DNA from: an uncultured Bacteriovorax sp.
GTDB lineage: Bacteria > Bdellovibrionota > Bacteriovoracia > Bacteriovoracales > Bacteriovoracaceae
Assembly: GCA_946480715.1 (NCBI GenBank)
Contig: CAMLKK010000024.1
Coordinates: 1-47,042 of the forward strand
Length of the DNA: 47,042 bases
Direction of reading: 5' to 3'
The notes under the pieces are model-generated. The model ran no database searches. It was given only the letters and a program-made list of their open reading frames with translations, and had not been told where the DNA came from. This document shows, piece by piece, positions 32,417 through 41,446 of this stretch; the stretch's first letter is position 1, and every line of letters begins with the position of its first letter. Position numbers and translations under genes: made by a program.

Positions 32417-33024
32417 ATATTTTTTCCGTAAAATGACATAAGAAATTCATCAAAAATTCCAAGCAATTCTTTCTTCTTAAATAATTCATTAAGTACTGGA
32501 CTTAAGTAAATTGCGTCTTTTGATAGTTTTAAAAACTCAAAATGTTTTCCCAGATAATCATCAACTACAACTGTAAAACGTTTATCACTATTAATCACTC
32601 TTTCAGACTTAGTTTTTAGTTTAGTTCCAAATAAAAAGAGCGAGAAAAAGTCCACTTCGTCAACGTTGGTCTCTCTCGAAAGAACCCATGAGTGTTTGCT
32701 TAAAACTATTTTATCAACTTCCTCAAACTCTAGCTCTTGCTGAATTTGGCTTATCGACTTCACAGACGTATAAGCTTCAAATATCTGATCATTTGATCCA
32801 AACACTTTTTGTAATTTTTTCTTTTCACGCAAAAGAGTAAGTTCATCAATGACCCTGTCGCTTACATCATATAAGTCATTTGAATTCTCACCTTTCAGCT
32901 TTGCCTTCATTTGTGCAAGAATCCGTGGATCAACATCGATGATCTCTTTAGGATAAGGTCTAAGCTCAATGGTCCCTTGAGGCTTACCGTAGGTAAGAAT
33001 GTTTAAATATTCATCATCGTTCAT
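32413..33024 (-). CDS. Unknown protein inserted between hsdR and hsdS
   Basis: A 203-aa soluble acidic protein. Blocks include GTIELRPYPKEIIDVDPRIL, SDRVIDELTLLREKKKLQKV and RFTVVVDDYLGKHFEFL. There is no signal, membrane helix or recognised domain. It overlaps hsdR by one base and hsdS by four, so it is expressed as part of the restriction operon. Possible roles are an anti-restriction control protein or an extra subunit. Whether it depends on HsdRMS or on the downstream accessory genes is unknown. Confidence 0.85.
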   Translation of the reverse strand: MNDDEYLNILTYGKPQGTIELRPYPKEIIDVDPRILAQMKAKLKGENSNDLYDVSDRVIDELTLLREKKKLQKVFGSNDQIFEAYTSVKSISQIQQELEFEEVDKIVLSKHSWVLSRETNVDEVDFFSLFLFGTKLKTKSERVINSDKRFTVVVDDYLGKHFEFLKLSKDAIYLSPVLNELFKKKELLGIFDEFLMSFYGKNI

Positions 33025-35549
33025 TAAGCACAGATCCTTTCATCATAAATTGCATTTTGGAATGCATTCACAAACGCTTTCGCTTGCTCCATTCCGCCCA
33101 GAATTTCTCGAACGCCTTTAAAGCCACCGTGCTTTATCATTTGGGGAATTTGAAAAAACTCTGGAGTGAAGGCCAAAGAGTTAAACTCTTCTGACTTATA
33201 GACATCCAAGATATCAAGAATGAGTTGATTCTTGCTTACATTTTTTTCATTAAAGAAATTGGCATGCAGCAACTTCGCTTTATCAATTCGCTGATTTTTT
33301 CTAATATATTTTTGCTTAAATATAAGATTTGAAAATACATCAAAGAGATCTACATCCCTAACCCCATACTTTTGAAAGAAAATACTCTTAAGGGCCTCAA
33401 GGCTGAATTCAAGTTCTTTAAGAGTTTCATCATTGAACTGATTCCTTTTTGAAATATCTTTCCAGATGGTCGCCAAGGTTTTCATATCAGGTATGTATTT
33501 CAAGAATGATTCTGAAGCATAGAGGACATAATCATCAGCATCAACGGGTTTTCCTGAAATCGTAAGCGTTTCAGTTTCAGCGACAATGCCAACTCTTCCT
33601 GAAAGAAAATCTTCGCTCATGCGATATTGAATTTCTCTTTTTTTGTCTTCGTCTACTTCATCATAAATGCCTTTAGAGTCGATATTCTTTTTTTCTTGTT
33701 CCTCTTGAGTGACTGGAACAGCTGATTGAGTTACTGCCTCTTCGGTTGAAGGAGTAGTCTCATCTACAACAATAACACCTTCATCAATGAAATTATCCGC
33801 TTCATCATCCCACTCGGGATCATTAAAGAGCTGTGTTGAATAGTTGGCATATTCTAAAATATAAAAACCTAACTTCTCTCTGGATTTATCCATCGGTTCA
33901 TATGTTCGCGTACCTCGGCCGATAATTTGTTTAAACTCAACCATGGACCCAATGTTTTTAAAGATGACAACGTTCTTAATATTTTTTACATCAATCCCCG
34001 TAGTGAGCAATTTTGATGTTGTAACAATCACAGGTTGAAATGAATCAAGGTTTTGAAATTTTTCCAAGTCCTGATATTTACCATTATTATCTTTATCGGC
34101 GCCGGTGATCCTGACAGCGTACTCACCTTCATAATCACTGAGTCCATATTTAATTTTGTATTCAAGAAAGGCTTCTCGACAATACTTGGCCATATCTAAG
34201 GCATGACGTTGATCCAAACAAAAAACAAGAGTCTTTCCAAGCGGATCTGTGGAAAACAGATGTCTTAAAAGATGATAAGCAAATGCTCGTGTACGTTGAG
34301 GGATTGAAAGTTTTCTCTCAAAGTCAGGGGTCAGATAATCTCTTACTTCTAATTTCTTTCCACGAACGTCTTCAATGCTTCCACTTTCTGGACGATACCC
34401 GAGCGCATCGATGTTTGAGGTAACTCTTTTAATTACATATGGGGCCAGGTAGCCGTCTTCGATTCCATCTTTGAGTGAGTACGTAACAACTGGAGCACCA
34501 AAGTGTGCATAAGTATCATTTGATTCATCACGCTTTGGAGTTGCAGTAAGACCTACCTGAATTGCTCCCTTAAAATAATCAAGCAATCTGAACCAACTAC
34601 TTGCATCTTTACCGTCTTGAGACCGTCTAGCACCTCGGTGGGCCTCATCAATTACAATTAGATCAAAGTAATCAGCAGGGAATTCTTTGAAACGGTCAGG
34701 GCGACCAGTTTTTTTTGTATCATCTTCTTCATCAATACCAACCAAGGTTTGATAAATTCCAAAATATAAATCACGACCTAGTGGGAATACGTCATCTTTA
34801 GGCCCTAAACGGTAACAAGCATCTTTATCCATTGCTCCATCGAAATCTGCAAATGCTTGATCTGCTAAAAGATTTCTATCAACGATAAAAAGAATTTTTT
34901 TAACGTATTTAGCTTTCCAAAGTTTATAAACAAGCTGAATAGAAGTGAATGTCTTTCCCGTTCCTGTAGCCATTGTAACAAGAACTCTTTTGTTGCCATG
35001 GAGAATTGATTCAATCGCTTTATTGACCGCGGTCTCTTGGTAATAACGTGGTTTTCTTCTTTGACCTATTGCTGACTCATCGTAATACTCATGAGTAAGT
35101 GAATTAATGACCTGATCTTTTTTCTCAAGACCGGAGTGCTCGATCCAAAGATCAAAAAGCTCATCTGGTGTATGAAATCGATCTACTGTTTTTTGAGTAT
35201 TTGTTTTCAAATCATAAAATTCGATTTGATGGCCATTTGTAGAATAAGCAAACGATAACCCAAGCTTCCTTGCGTACTCCTTGGCCTGCCGCTCACCTTC
35301 CATATGTGAGAGTTCTTCTTTCTTCGCTTCGATAACTGCAATAATTTTTGAAGAACTATATCGTAGAAGATAGTCAGCAGTTAGACTCTTTCCACGTTTT
35401 GCATCTTTACCATCAAAATGGATACGCCCTTTTGTAATGACGTACTCCCATTCAACTTGCCATGGGTGCTCATACCAACCTGTTTTTTGCAAAATTGGCT
35501 CTATCAACTCTTTGCGTGTTTGAGCTTCACTTCTCACTTGCGTCTCCAA
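33024..35549 (-). CDS. hsdR: Type I restriction endonuclease and translocase subunit
   Basis: An 841-aa EcoEI-type subunit. The N-terminal nuclease has the pattern D..IEAKKEE (Glu74, Lys76), then a QxxxY-like region. The SF2 translocase has Walker A ATGTGKT (194-200), DEAH near residue 300 (VIDEAHRGARR), ATPKR, TGIDVKNIKN and IGRGTRTY. The C-terminal EcoEI-type helical domain follows an acidic linker (~630). First gene of the operon. The upstream 400 bases to the 385-aa gene hold an integrase remnant and the probable promoter. All key motifs intact, so the restriction system appears functional. Confidence 0.95.
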   Translation of the reverse strand: METQVRSEAQTRKELIEPILQKTGWYEHPWQVEWEYVITKGRIHFDGKDAKRGKSLTADYLLRYSSSKIIAVIEAKKEELSHMEGERQAKEYARKLGLSFAYSTNGHQIEFYDLKTNTQKTVDRFHTPDELFDLWIEHSGLEKKDQVINSLTHEYYDESAIGQRRKPRYYQETAVNKAIESILHGNKRVLVTMATGTGKTFTSIQLVYKLWKAKYVKKILFIVDRNLLADQAFADFDGAMDKDACYRLGPKDDVFPLGRDLYFGIYQTLVGIDEEDDTKKTGRPDRFKEFPADYFDLIVIDEAHRGARRSQDGKDASSWFRLLDYFKGAIQVGLTATPKRDESNDTYAHFGAPVVTYSLKDGIEDGYLAPYVIKRVTSNIDALGYRPESGSIEDVRGKKLEVRDYLTPDFERKLSIPQRTRAFAYHLLRHLFSTDPLGKTLVFCLDQRHALDMAKYCREAFLEYKIKYGLSDYEGEYAVRITGADKDNNGKYQDLEKFQNLDSFQPVIVTTSKLLTTGIDVKNIKNVVIFKNIGSMVEFKQIIGRGTRTYEPMDKSREKLGFYILEYANYSTQLFNDPEWDDEADNFIDEGVIVVDETTPSTEEAVTQSAVPVTQEEQEKKNIDSKGIYDEVDEDKKREIQYRMSEDFLSGRVGIVAETETLTISGKPVDADDYVLYASESFLKYIPDMKTLATIWKDISKRNQFNDETLKELEFSLEALKSIFFQKYGVRDVDLFDVFSNLIFKQKYIRKNQRIDKAKLLHANFFNEKNVSKNQLILDILDVYKSEEFNSLAFTPEFFQIPQMIKHGGFKGVREILGGMEQAKAFVNAFQNAIYDERICA

Positions 35550-35783
35550 TAAACTGTAATTTCAATAAATTATCTTTAAAACCTCTCAATATGACAATAG
35601 AAATACGGGGAAAGAGACTCTAAAGCTAATGGCTGCTCCAATCAAACTTATAGATTTCATAGGATTCAAATTAACAGATACAAGCTAAAGTAAGCTTTCT
35701 TTTTAATTTATCTCAACATACCTAAAATCTTCAAAGTAATATGTGACTGATAGGCATTTTACAAGATCGCAAAAGAATTGTGA

Positions 35784-35956
35784 CTTTTAAAAGTAATTCG
35801 CTTCCACGACTTTCGCTACAGTTTTTGCCAGTCACTACATTATGAACGGTGGAAATATTTATGCGGTTTTGAAGTTACTCGGCTACAAAAATATTCAAAC
35901 AATCATCATCTAGTCATCTCGACAAGAGTTCTTGCAGAAAAGATTTAGTTGTTTAG
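35784..35956 (+). pseudogene. C-terminal fragment of a tyrosine recombinase (integrase), frameshifted
   Basis: Reading the plus strand with two frame changes gives VIRFHDFRYSF, then HYIMNGGNIYAVLKLLGYKN and IQT, then SHLDKSSCRK and a stop at 35954-35956. This matches the end of the phage-type integrase (HDLRHTFASHY.., MNGG.I..L..LLGH..IQTT..Y.HL). The codon for the catalytic Tyr is destroyed at the second frame change. It lies between the restriction operon and the tmRNA gene, so it may be the relic of the enzyme that placed the island. Rest of 35550-35950 has no credible gene. Confidence 0.72.
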
Positions 35957-37110
35957 TTTACAATTGAATCAGGAGATTTTTTTTTCGAAATTTCCTGATT
36001 CGTTGAAACATCTTTTATGGAATTCGCTCTTAAAAAGTTATAGCTTAAACTAAAAGTCACCAATGAGATCAAAACCCCAACTATAATAGATTTATAAAGA
36101 TCAAATGTCTTTGTTCCTGTAGTGGTTGAAAAATTAATTAATTCATTGGGACTCGTTAAATCAAACTCGACATCTTCAAATTCATATTCAACTTTGGAAG
36201 TTAAATATTTTTCCCAGTTCATATGGGTAGCATCTAATAAAAGCAATTTAACCCTTTGATTAACTGAACGCCTTTCAAACGAGACTTTTGCTGTATAACT
36301 TAAAATTTTCATTTTTAAGATTTTACTTAATTTATTAATTTGAAAATAACTGATTGGATTAAAGTCTCTGCTCTTAAGTTCCTTTATCAATATTTTTTCA
36401 AGATTTATTATATCTTCTTGATCGCGCAAACAACTACTGCGAAATTGTGCTACACTGTAAAAATATCCGAGGCTAAAAGCAAATTCATCTGCAATTTTTA
36501 TAAAGTTTTTTTCATTCGTATCCACATGTATTCTAGAATTACTTTCAATTATTATTTCAAAAGACTGTTCTGAATTGTTTTTAATGAAAAAATCACATCG
36601 AAATGGACTAGGTCCAAGTGTTAAAAACTTCATTTTTTTATTATTTGAATGATTTTTTAAATACTCTCTAATTATAATAACTGCGTTTGATGGATCGATT
36701 GCCGTATTTGAAATTGGCGAAATAAACCACACTGGCAATTCATATCCGTAATATATATATACAAAGAAATTTTCAGATTCGATATCGTCATGGGCCATTA
36801 TGCCATATTCAAATAGATCGTTAAGGCACTTTTTTTGTACTTTAGAGGGAATACATATTTTGAAGGAAATTTTACCAACGCTTGGACAAGGAACAAGCTT
36901 ATTTTCATCAGCAAACGAAGGTATTAAACTATATTGAAGAGGAGATATATTTAACTCTGTTAAATTCTCTATTGAATTGAAGTATTCAATTAATTCTTCT
37001 CCATATTCTTTAAATTTTTTAGCAGTTTCTTTATCCCCGCATGCTTCTTTGTCGAAATCGTAAAGCTCTTCGAATTCTAAATTAAAGCATCCAACAGCAA
37101 AACTATTCAT
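35953..37110 (-). CDS. Unknown tail-anchored protein next to tmRNA
   Basis: A 385-aa protein. The soluble N-terminal part has Cys-containing segments (ACGDKETAKKF, NKLVPCPSVGKIS, LGPSPFRCDFF). Near the C-terminus a single hydrophobic helix (IIVGVLISLVTFSLSYNFL, about 340-360) is followed by a short charged tail. That arrangement suggests a C-terminally anchored membrane protein. It sits between the decayed integrase and the 3' end of the tmRNA, at the edge of the presumed island. AT-rich like the other island genes. No family recognised. Confidence 0.75.
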   Translation of the reverse strand: MNSFAVGCFNLEFEELYDFDKEACGDKETAKKFKEYGEELIEYFNSIENLTELNISPLQYSLIPSFADENKLVPCPSVGKISFKICIPSKVQKKCLNDLFEYGIMAHDDIESENFFVYIYYGYELPVWFISPISNTAIDPSNAVIIIREYLKNHSNNKKMKFLTLGPSPFRCDFFIKNNSEQSFEIIIESNSRIHVDTNEKNFIKIADEFAFSLGYFYSVAQFRSSCLRDQEDIINLEKILIKELKSRDFNPISYFQINKLSKILKMKILSYTAKVSFERRSVNQRVKLLLLDATHMNWEKYLTSKVEYEFEDVEFDLTSPNELINFSTTTGTKTFDLYKSIIVGVLISLVTFSLSYNFLRANSIKDVSTNQEISKKKSPDSIVN

Positions 37111-37280
37111 TTTTTAGCCCCTCGTGTTTAAAAAGTTTGTAATTTTTTACTATCGTCTTAAACCTCTTAAACATGAACTAAGTTTTGTTGAAAAAAACTT
37201 TGCCACATTTCCAACACACACTCATTTTGAGCGTGTAAATCTTGAACAATTTAAAGGAACTAAGTGGCATGAGAAGCCCA

Positions 37281-37652
37281 TGGTGGAGGTGGTGGGAATC
37301 GAACCCACGTCCGAAGAACCTTCTGTGATGCGGACTACGTGTGTAGCTTTGAATTTTCGTCTCAAAGCGAAGACTATTTGATTACATCAACCAACAAGCC
37401 CGGTGATTTTTAAGTGTCACTCCCGGCTACTCACTTGTCCCCTTTAAGTAGAGACAAACTTTTTGCCACACTTGTTTTTATTGGAGGTGGCCTCCTCAAC
37501 ATCTAGGCTTAAATTAATTAAGCAGCTAGAGCGTAGCCGTAATCGTTAGATTCAGCATTTAATTTTTGGTCGACTTTTTACCAGGACCGTGCCGACCAAC
37601 CTGGACACGCCCACAAAACGTCTGTATTCCCCGTCGAAACCGGGGCACCCCC
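37281..37652 (-). ncRNA. ssrA: tmRNA (ssrA)
   Basis: The 5' end GGGGGTGCCCCGGTTTCGAC and the 3' end with GGTTCGATTCCCACC and CCTCCACCA are canonical tmRNA. The seven-pair acceptor stem contains a G3-U wobble, the alanine identity element, and the transcript is 372 bases. The resume frame encodes AESNDYGYALAA and TAA at about 37519-37557, ending in the usual ALAA degron. It rescues stalled ribosomes with SmpB. Its 3' end faces the defence island, a common integration site. A matching repeat at the far side was not found. Confidence 0.96.
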
Positions 37653-37668
37653 ATTTTGAGTAGTCCTT

Positions 37669-37697
37669 ATTGTATCAGTTCAAATACTCGACGTTAA
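37669..37697 (-). promoter_or_regulatory. Probable sigma70-type promoter of ssrA
   Basis: On the minus strand TTAACG (37697-37692), a 17-base spacer and TACAAT (37674-37669). The -10 lies 16 bases before the mature tmRNA 5' end, leaving room for a short leader removed by RNase P. Confidence 0.55.
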
Positions 37698-37787
37698 GTG
37701 CTTATTTTTTCGGCCTTGAGTCGCATAAAACTAAACATTTACCGAACTATAACCGACAAGACCAGTATGACTTTCCCAAGGACCTAC

Positions 37788-38207
37788 ATGAATCGCTGCA
37801 TTCTGTTTCTTTCATTATTTCTTCTCACTAACAACACACACGCACTCGAAAAAATTTACGATGTAAGTATCAAAGACGCTAAACCCGTGATCATTGAAAA
37901 GATGAAAGCGGCCAACATCAAAGCAGATGTCGCTGATAATCTCTCCATCGACTTTGATACAGTTCAGTCGTTCACTCCAACGGATACAGATCTTTTTGAA
38001 AAAATAGAATCTAATAGTTCACGTGATATTGTTAATCACAAACTTGTTCTTGGTGATCCGAAAACTGGTCGCATCTTTCATCTTAATTCCGATCTCAAAC
38101 TCGTTCAAATCGATCTCGTTGAACCTTGGACGACAAAAGCAAAACTTAAATCGCTGAAACAAATTCTCCTCGACATGAACTCCAATAAAATCGAGAAGAG
38201 AAAATGA
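37788..38207 (+). CDS. Small exported protein, unknown function
   Basis: About 139 aa with a signal peptide (MNRCILFLSLFLLTNNTHA). I chose ATG 37788 because AAGGA lies five bases upstream and the signal then starts correctly, whereas a longer frame back to 37698 runs into the ssrA promoter region. The mature part is charged (IYDVSIKDAKPVIIEKMKA) with no Cys. Its stop overlaps the next gene (ATGA), a secreted metalloprotease, so it may be its chaperone, inhibitor or partner (inference). Confidence 0.7.
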   Translation: MNRCILFLSLFLLTNNTHALEKIYDVSIKDAKPVIIEKMKAANIKADVADNLSIDFDTVQSFTPTDTDLFEKIESNSSRDIVNHKLVLGDPKTGRIFHLNSDLKLVQIDLVEPWTTKAKLKSLKQILLDMNSNKIEKRK

Positions 38208-40021
38208 AAAAAATTTTCTCACTTGTTGTTTTAATTTTTTCCTCATACACACTCGCGGAAGACTGCGTAGACTGCACTCCTCCACTCAAAGTCGCCACAG
38301 ACCTCTCGGCTCAAGTTGAATCCCTTCAAAAGACTGCGGCCGTGGATTGTGAAGCGGTTCTCAAGAGTGATGTGGATCAAGAATATGATGAAAATTTTTC
38401 GGGTGGAAAAAAGATCACCGCTCCAGTTGCTGGACTCACTCTCTCCGGCACCGCTGATGAGATAAAGTTTCTTAAACTCATGCTGGGAGAAAAGCCAAAC
38501 TCATGGAGTAAAGCGAACTCATGCAAGACTGTTCTCTGCGCCCTCACGAAACTTTATGATTCGGAGGAAACGGCCAAGCGTACTTTAAATATCGCCAAAA
38601 GAAATAATTACATTGTTTCCTTGAGTAAAGATTTTACGGATGAAGACAAAAAAAGCATTGGTCAGTTGTTTTCGTCTGAAGAAATTAGAATCATCGATAT
38701 TGCTTATAAAAAATTGCCGACCAATTTTAGAAAACTCAAATCACTAAGCAAATTAAAACGTATGCCTAATGGTTATTCTAAACCCGGTTCACCAAATACT
38801 GTTGCTTATGCAAGACCAGGATACAGTGGATATTGGGAAGGCGAAATTACATTTATCTCTAAAGCTTTTGGAAAAGATAAAAAAGAATCTGCTATGACCG
38901 CCGTCCATGAACTTGCCCACCATTTAGATTTCTCTAACTCAAACAAGGTGACATTTGGAATTTCAGAAAGTCCGGAGTTTTTGAAACTCAGTGGATGGAA
39001 GCTGAATAAAAAATACGAAATGCAAAATGGTAAAAAAGTTTTGGTTGAAGAATGGAAACGACCAGAGACAAAAGGTTTTGTTCGCGACTATGCTGGTACC
39101 GAACCTGCCGAAGATTTTGCCGAAGCTGTTTCCTACTACATGTATGAACCGGAGATGTTCCGCGAGCTCGATCCGGCCAAATATGATTTTATCAAAAAGA
39201 AAGTTTTTAACGGGCAGGAGTTTGATAAAGATATTGATTTGAAAGTTACAAAAGATCAACTCCTCGCTCGGTGCCTCGCTGACACTAAGAAAATTTCACT
39301 CTATGGGTTATCATTCGGTAAATATGATTATTTCTCGACATGCTTAGATGGATTCATTAAAGAGTTTTCTATCACCGATCCAGTAATGTGTTTTTCCAGC
39401 ACTGATATGATTGAGCAGACAGCTCACACAAAAATTCAAAAAGAACTGGATGCGTACAATGAAGCCATCAATGCATGCAACACTGGATTGGATAAAATTC
39501 AGCAAAATTGTCATAGCGAAAACAATTTTCAAAAAAATTGTATTGCAGAAAAATGTAACATTCCTTCAGCGCTTTCGGAGAAGGTTTCGTTCAATCAAAC
39601 TTATGGTCTCGAAAAACAAGCTCTCACTGCCCTAAAAAAGAAGGCAGGAAAAAGTGACTACTTAACAACCTTGCTCATCGCTGGCTTCTCAGAGGGAAAA
39701 GTTGTTTCCAAAAGTTATTCGCTTGCCCATCAGAAATCTTTTGCAGACAATGCGGTTAAAGGTATTATGTCGTTGATGGAAAAAGAAAACATCAAAATCG
39801 ATCAGAGTAAAAGTCTGGAAAGTGAAATTTACTACGACCTTGTGATTTCAAAAGATACCGCACCGATGATTGAAAGTTTTGAAGAGCATGTTGCTGAAGT
39901 CGCCACAAAATCCAAGGACAAAAATCTGGATTTAATAAAGAAATGGGCAGCCTCTCACTCTCTGCCTGAGTCAGCGAACTTCGAAGCATTGGCGGAATCA
40001 CTCACAAAGTTAGGAAGATAA
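38204..40021 (+). CDS. Secreted zinc metalloprotease (HExxH, gluzincin-like)
   Basis: A 605-aa protein with a signal peptide (MKKIFSLVVLIFSSYTLAED), then CVDCTPP. The zinc site is VHELAHHLDF (His235, Glu236, His239). The third ligand is probably Glu303 or Glu307 in AEDFAEAVSYYMYEPE, like peptidases where an ED-AE motif follows. Several paired Cys follow (NCHSENNFQKNCIAEKCN). It is exported and probably degrades proteins or peptidoglycan-linked peptides, plausibly in prey. It is coupled to the 139-aa gene upstream (4-base overlap) and to a GNAT gene downstream (1-base overlap). Confidence 0.82.
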   Translation: MKKIFSLVVLIFSSYTLAEDCVDCTPPLKVATDLSAQVESLQKTAAVDCEAVLKSDVDQEYDENFSGGKKITAPVAGLTLSGTADEIKFLKLMLGEKPNSWSKANSCKTVLCALTKLYDSEETAKRTLNIAKRNNYIVSLSKDFTDEDKKSIGQLFSSEEIRIIDIAYKKLPTNFRKLKSLSKLKRMPNGYSKPGSPNTVAYARPGYSGYWEGEITFISKAFGKDKKESAMTAVHELAHHLDFSNSNKVTFGISESPEFLKLSGWKLNKKYEMQNGKKVLVEEWKRPETKGFVRDYAGTEPAEDFAEAVSYYMYEPEMFRELDPAKYDFIKKKVFNGQEFDKDIDLKVTKDQLLARCLADTKKISLYGLSFGKYDYFSTCLDGFIKEFSITDPVMCFSSTDMIEQTAHTKIQKELDAYNEAINACNTGLDKIQQNCHSENNFQKNCIAEKCNIPSALSEKVSFNQTYGLEKQALTALKKKAGKSDYLTTLLIAGFSEGKVVSKSYSLAHQKSFADNAVKGIMSLMEKENIKIDQSKSLESEIYYDLVISKDTAPMIESFEEHVAEVATKSKDKNLDLIKKWAASHSLPESANFEALAESLTKLGR

Positions 40022-40482
40022 TGCTAAAAAGCGCACGAACAACATTAAGACCTTTCACTCTCGACGATTACGAAAACCTGCGGCTTCTCGACACTGAAGC
40101 CGACATCATGAAGTACACCCCCGCAAAAGTACCTCAATCAGAAGAGCAAACGCGCGCACGCATCGAACGTTACTCAAAAATGAATGGCGTCTATGCTTGC
40201 GAGTTAACAGACACGAAAGAATTCGTCGGCTGGTTCATGCTCATCCCTACTGATCTTGAATATCCGGAAGTCGGTTTTATGATCGTCAAAAAGTTTTGGG
40301 GAAAAGGATTCGCTACTGAAGTGGCCGCTGCACTCATCAAAGATCAAGCCGGTGTTTCGGCAAGAACGTTAATAGATAATCAAGCCTCAATCAGTGTTCT
40401 TAAAAAATTGGGTTTCAAAGAAAAACGGACAATCATCAATGCTGACAATCAACAGCTCTATGTGTTCGAGAAAACGAAATGA
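40021..40482 (+). CDS. GNAT-family N-acetyltransferase (RimJ/RimL-like)
   Basis: A 153-aa acetyltransferase of the Acetyltransf_3 type: LRPFTLDDYENLRLLD at the N-terminus, EVGFMIVKKFWGKGFATEVA carrying the acetyl-CoA loop, and the late VLKKLGFKE block. Its ATG shares a base with the protease stop (TAATG) and its own stop overlaps the next GNAT gene by four bases, so all four genes from 37788 form one operon. Substrate is unknown. Confidence 0.88.
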   Translation: MLKSARTTLRPFTLDDYENLRLLDTEADIMKYTPAKVPQSEEQTRARIERYSKMNGVYACELTDTKEFVGWFMLIPTDLEYPEVGFMIVKKFWGKGFATEVAAALIKDQAGVSARTLIDNQASISVLKKLGFKEKRTIINADNQQLYVFEKTK

Positions 40483-40973
40483 AAAACATCAAGATTGTTT
40501 ATCCCGAAGAAAGATTGTTCGAAAGTTTTCGTGAAGCACTTCACTCTGTTGCCGCTGAAAAAATATACATTGAAATGATTGAAGCTCCTCCTCTTGATAA
40601 AGTCCGCAAGTTTCAAACTGAGCTTATTCAGAAAAATGGAGCCGTTTATTACGCTCTCGATGGTGATCGCGTTGTCGGCTGGTGTGATGTATTTCCGTTT
40701 GTAAATCCTCGTCAAGCTCACCGTGGTGGTCTGGGAATGGGAATTATCGAAGGGTATAGAGGGCAAGGAATCGGCTCAAAACTTATTGAAGCTGTTATTG
40801 CCCATGCGAAGAATACTGGATTGGAAAAAATTGAACTCTCAGTTTATTCCGAAAACATTGCGGCGATAGCTCTCTATAAAAAATTCGGTTTTGTTGAGCA
40901 TGGTTTTACAAAAAACTATCGCAAACTAGATGATAAATATTTCCACTGCGTGCACATGGAACTTTTTCTTTAA
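40479..40973 (+). CDS. GNAT-family N-acetyltransferase
   Basis: A 164-aa acetyltransferase with the acetyl-CoA loop GYRGQGIGSKLI and the conserved tail IAALYKKFGFVEHG. It is related to the YhhY/PhnO-like group rather than to its upstream neighbour, since only the general GNAT pattern is shared. Its stop is one base from the end of the convergent 152-aa gene. Substrate unknown. Confidence 0.88.
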   Translation: MKNIKIVYPEERLFESFREALHSVAAEKIYIEMIEAPPLDKVRKFQTELIQKNGAVYYALDGDRVVGWCDVFPFVNPRQAHRGGLGMGIIEGYRGQGIGSKLIEAVIAHAKNTGLEKIELSVYSENIAAIALYKKFGFVEHGFTKNYRKLDDKYFHCVHMELFL

Positions 40974-41432
40974 CTAATCACAGATCAAATAACTTTCAAC
41001 TTTATTATCAAATGAAATGCGGCCAACGATCTTGTTGCCGTTCTTACGCAGTTCCGTCGTCATAATCAATTGAGCAAAAACCATATTATCTGTGATCACA
41101 AGTGAATGATCAAATTGAACGATTTCTTGATTCTCAGCTAGGATATAAGGAATTTCTGTCAGGTCTTTTGTGCTGCCTAAAATTTCTTTTGAGCGATCGC
41201 CATCATACATAGTCATGCGAACGTAAGGATCTTTTTCATAAAGCTCCTCTACTCCCTCAACAGAGAAAAAACATTTTGAAGTTGGTACTGAAGGGAAAGT
41301 TGGGAAGTGACTGAGCATGGCCGGTAATGTTGCTGTGTTGAAGAGCTCTGCTAGTTTTTCATGAGTGGAGCTTGCACTTGCTGTGCTTGCTAAGCTGAAT
41401 AGTGTTGTGAAGACGATCGCTTTTAAACTCAT
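40974..41432 (-). CDS. Exported protein, unknown function
   Basis: A 152-aa protein with a signal peptide (MSLKAIVFTTLFSLASTASA) and a mature beta-rich domain with two Cys (SKCFFSVEG and C-terminal LICD), possibly joined by a disulfide. AGGAACGCCTC before the ATG is a good ribosome site. The next gene (41447) runs in the same direction with a 14-base gap, so they form an operon. No family recognised. Confidence 0.75.
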   Translation of the reverse strand: MSLKAIVFTTLFSLASTASASSTHEKLAELFNTATLPAMLSHFPTFPSVPTSKCFFSVEGVEELYEKDPYVRMTMYDGDRSKEILGSTKDLTEIPYILAENQEIVQFDHSLVITDNMVFAQLIMTTELRKNGNKIVGRISFDNKVESYLICD

Positions 41433-41446
41433 GAGGCGTTCCTATG

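Noticed and set aside
37281..37300. Direct repeat of the tmRNA 3' end at the far side of the island
   Set aside because: I searched 19-26 kb and near the YcaO gene by eye and found only matches of 7 bases or fewer, so attachment sites are not annotated.
37124..37381. An 85-aa open frame containing VEVVGIEPTSEEPS
   Set aside because: This is the well-known false translation of the tmRNA 3' end (antisense), not a protein gene.
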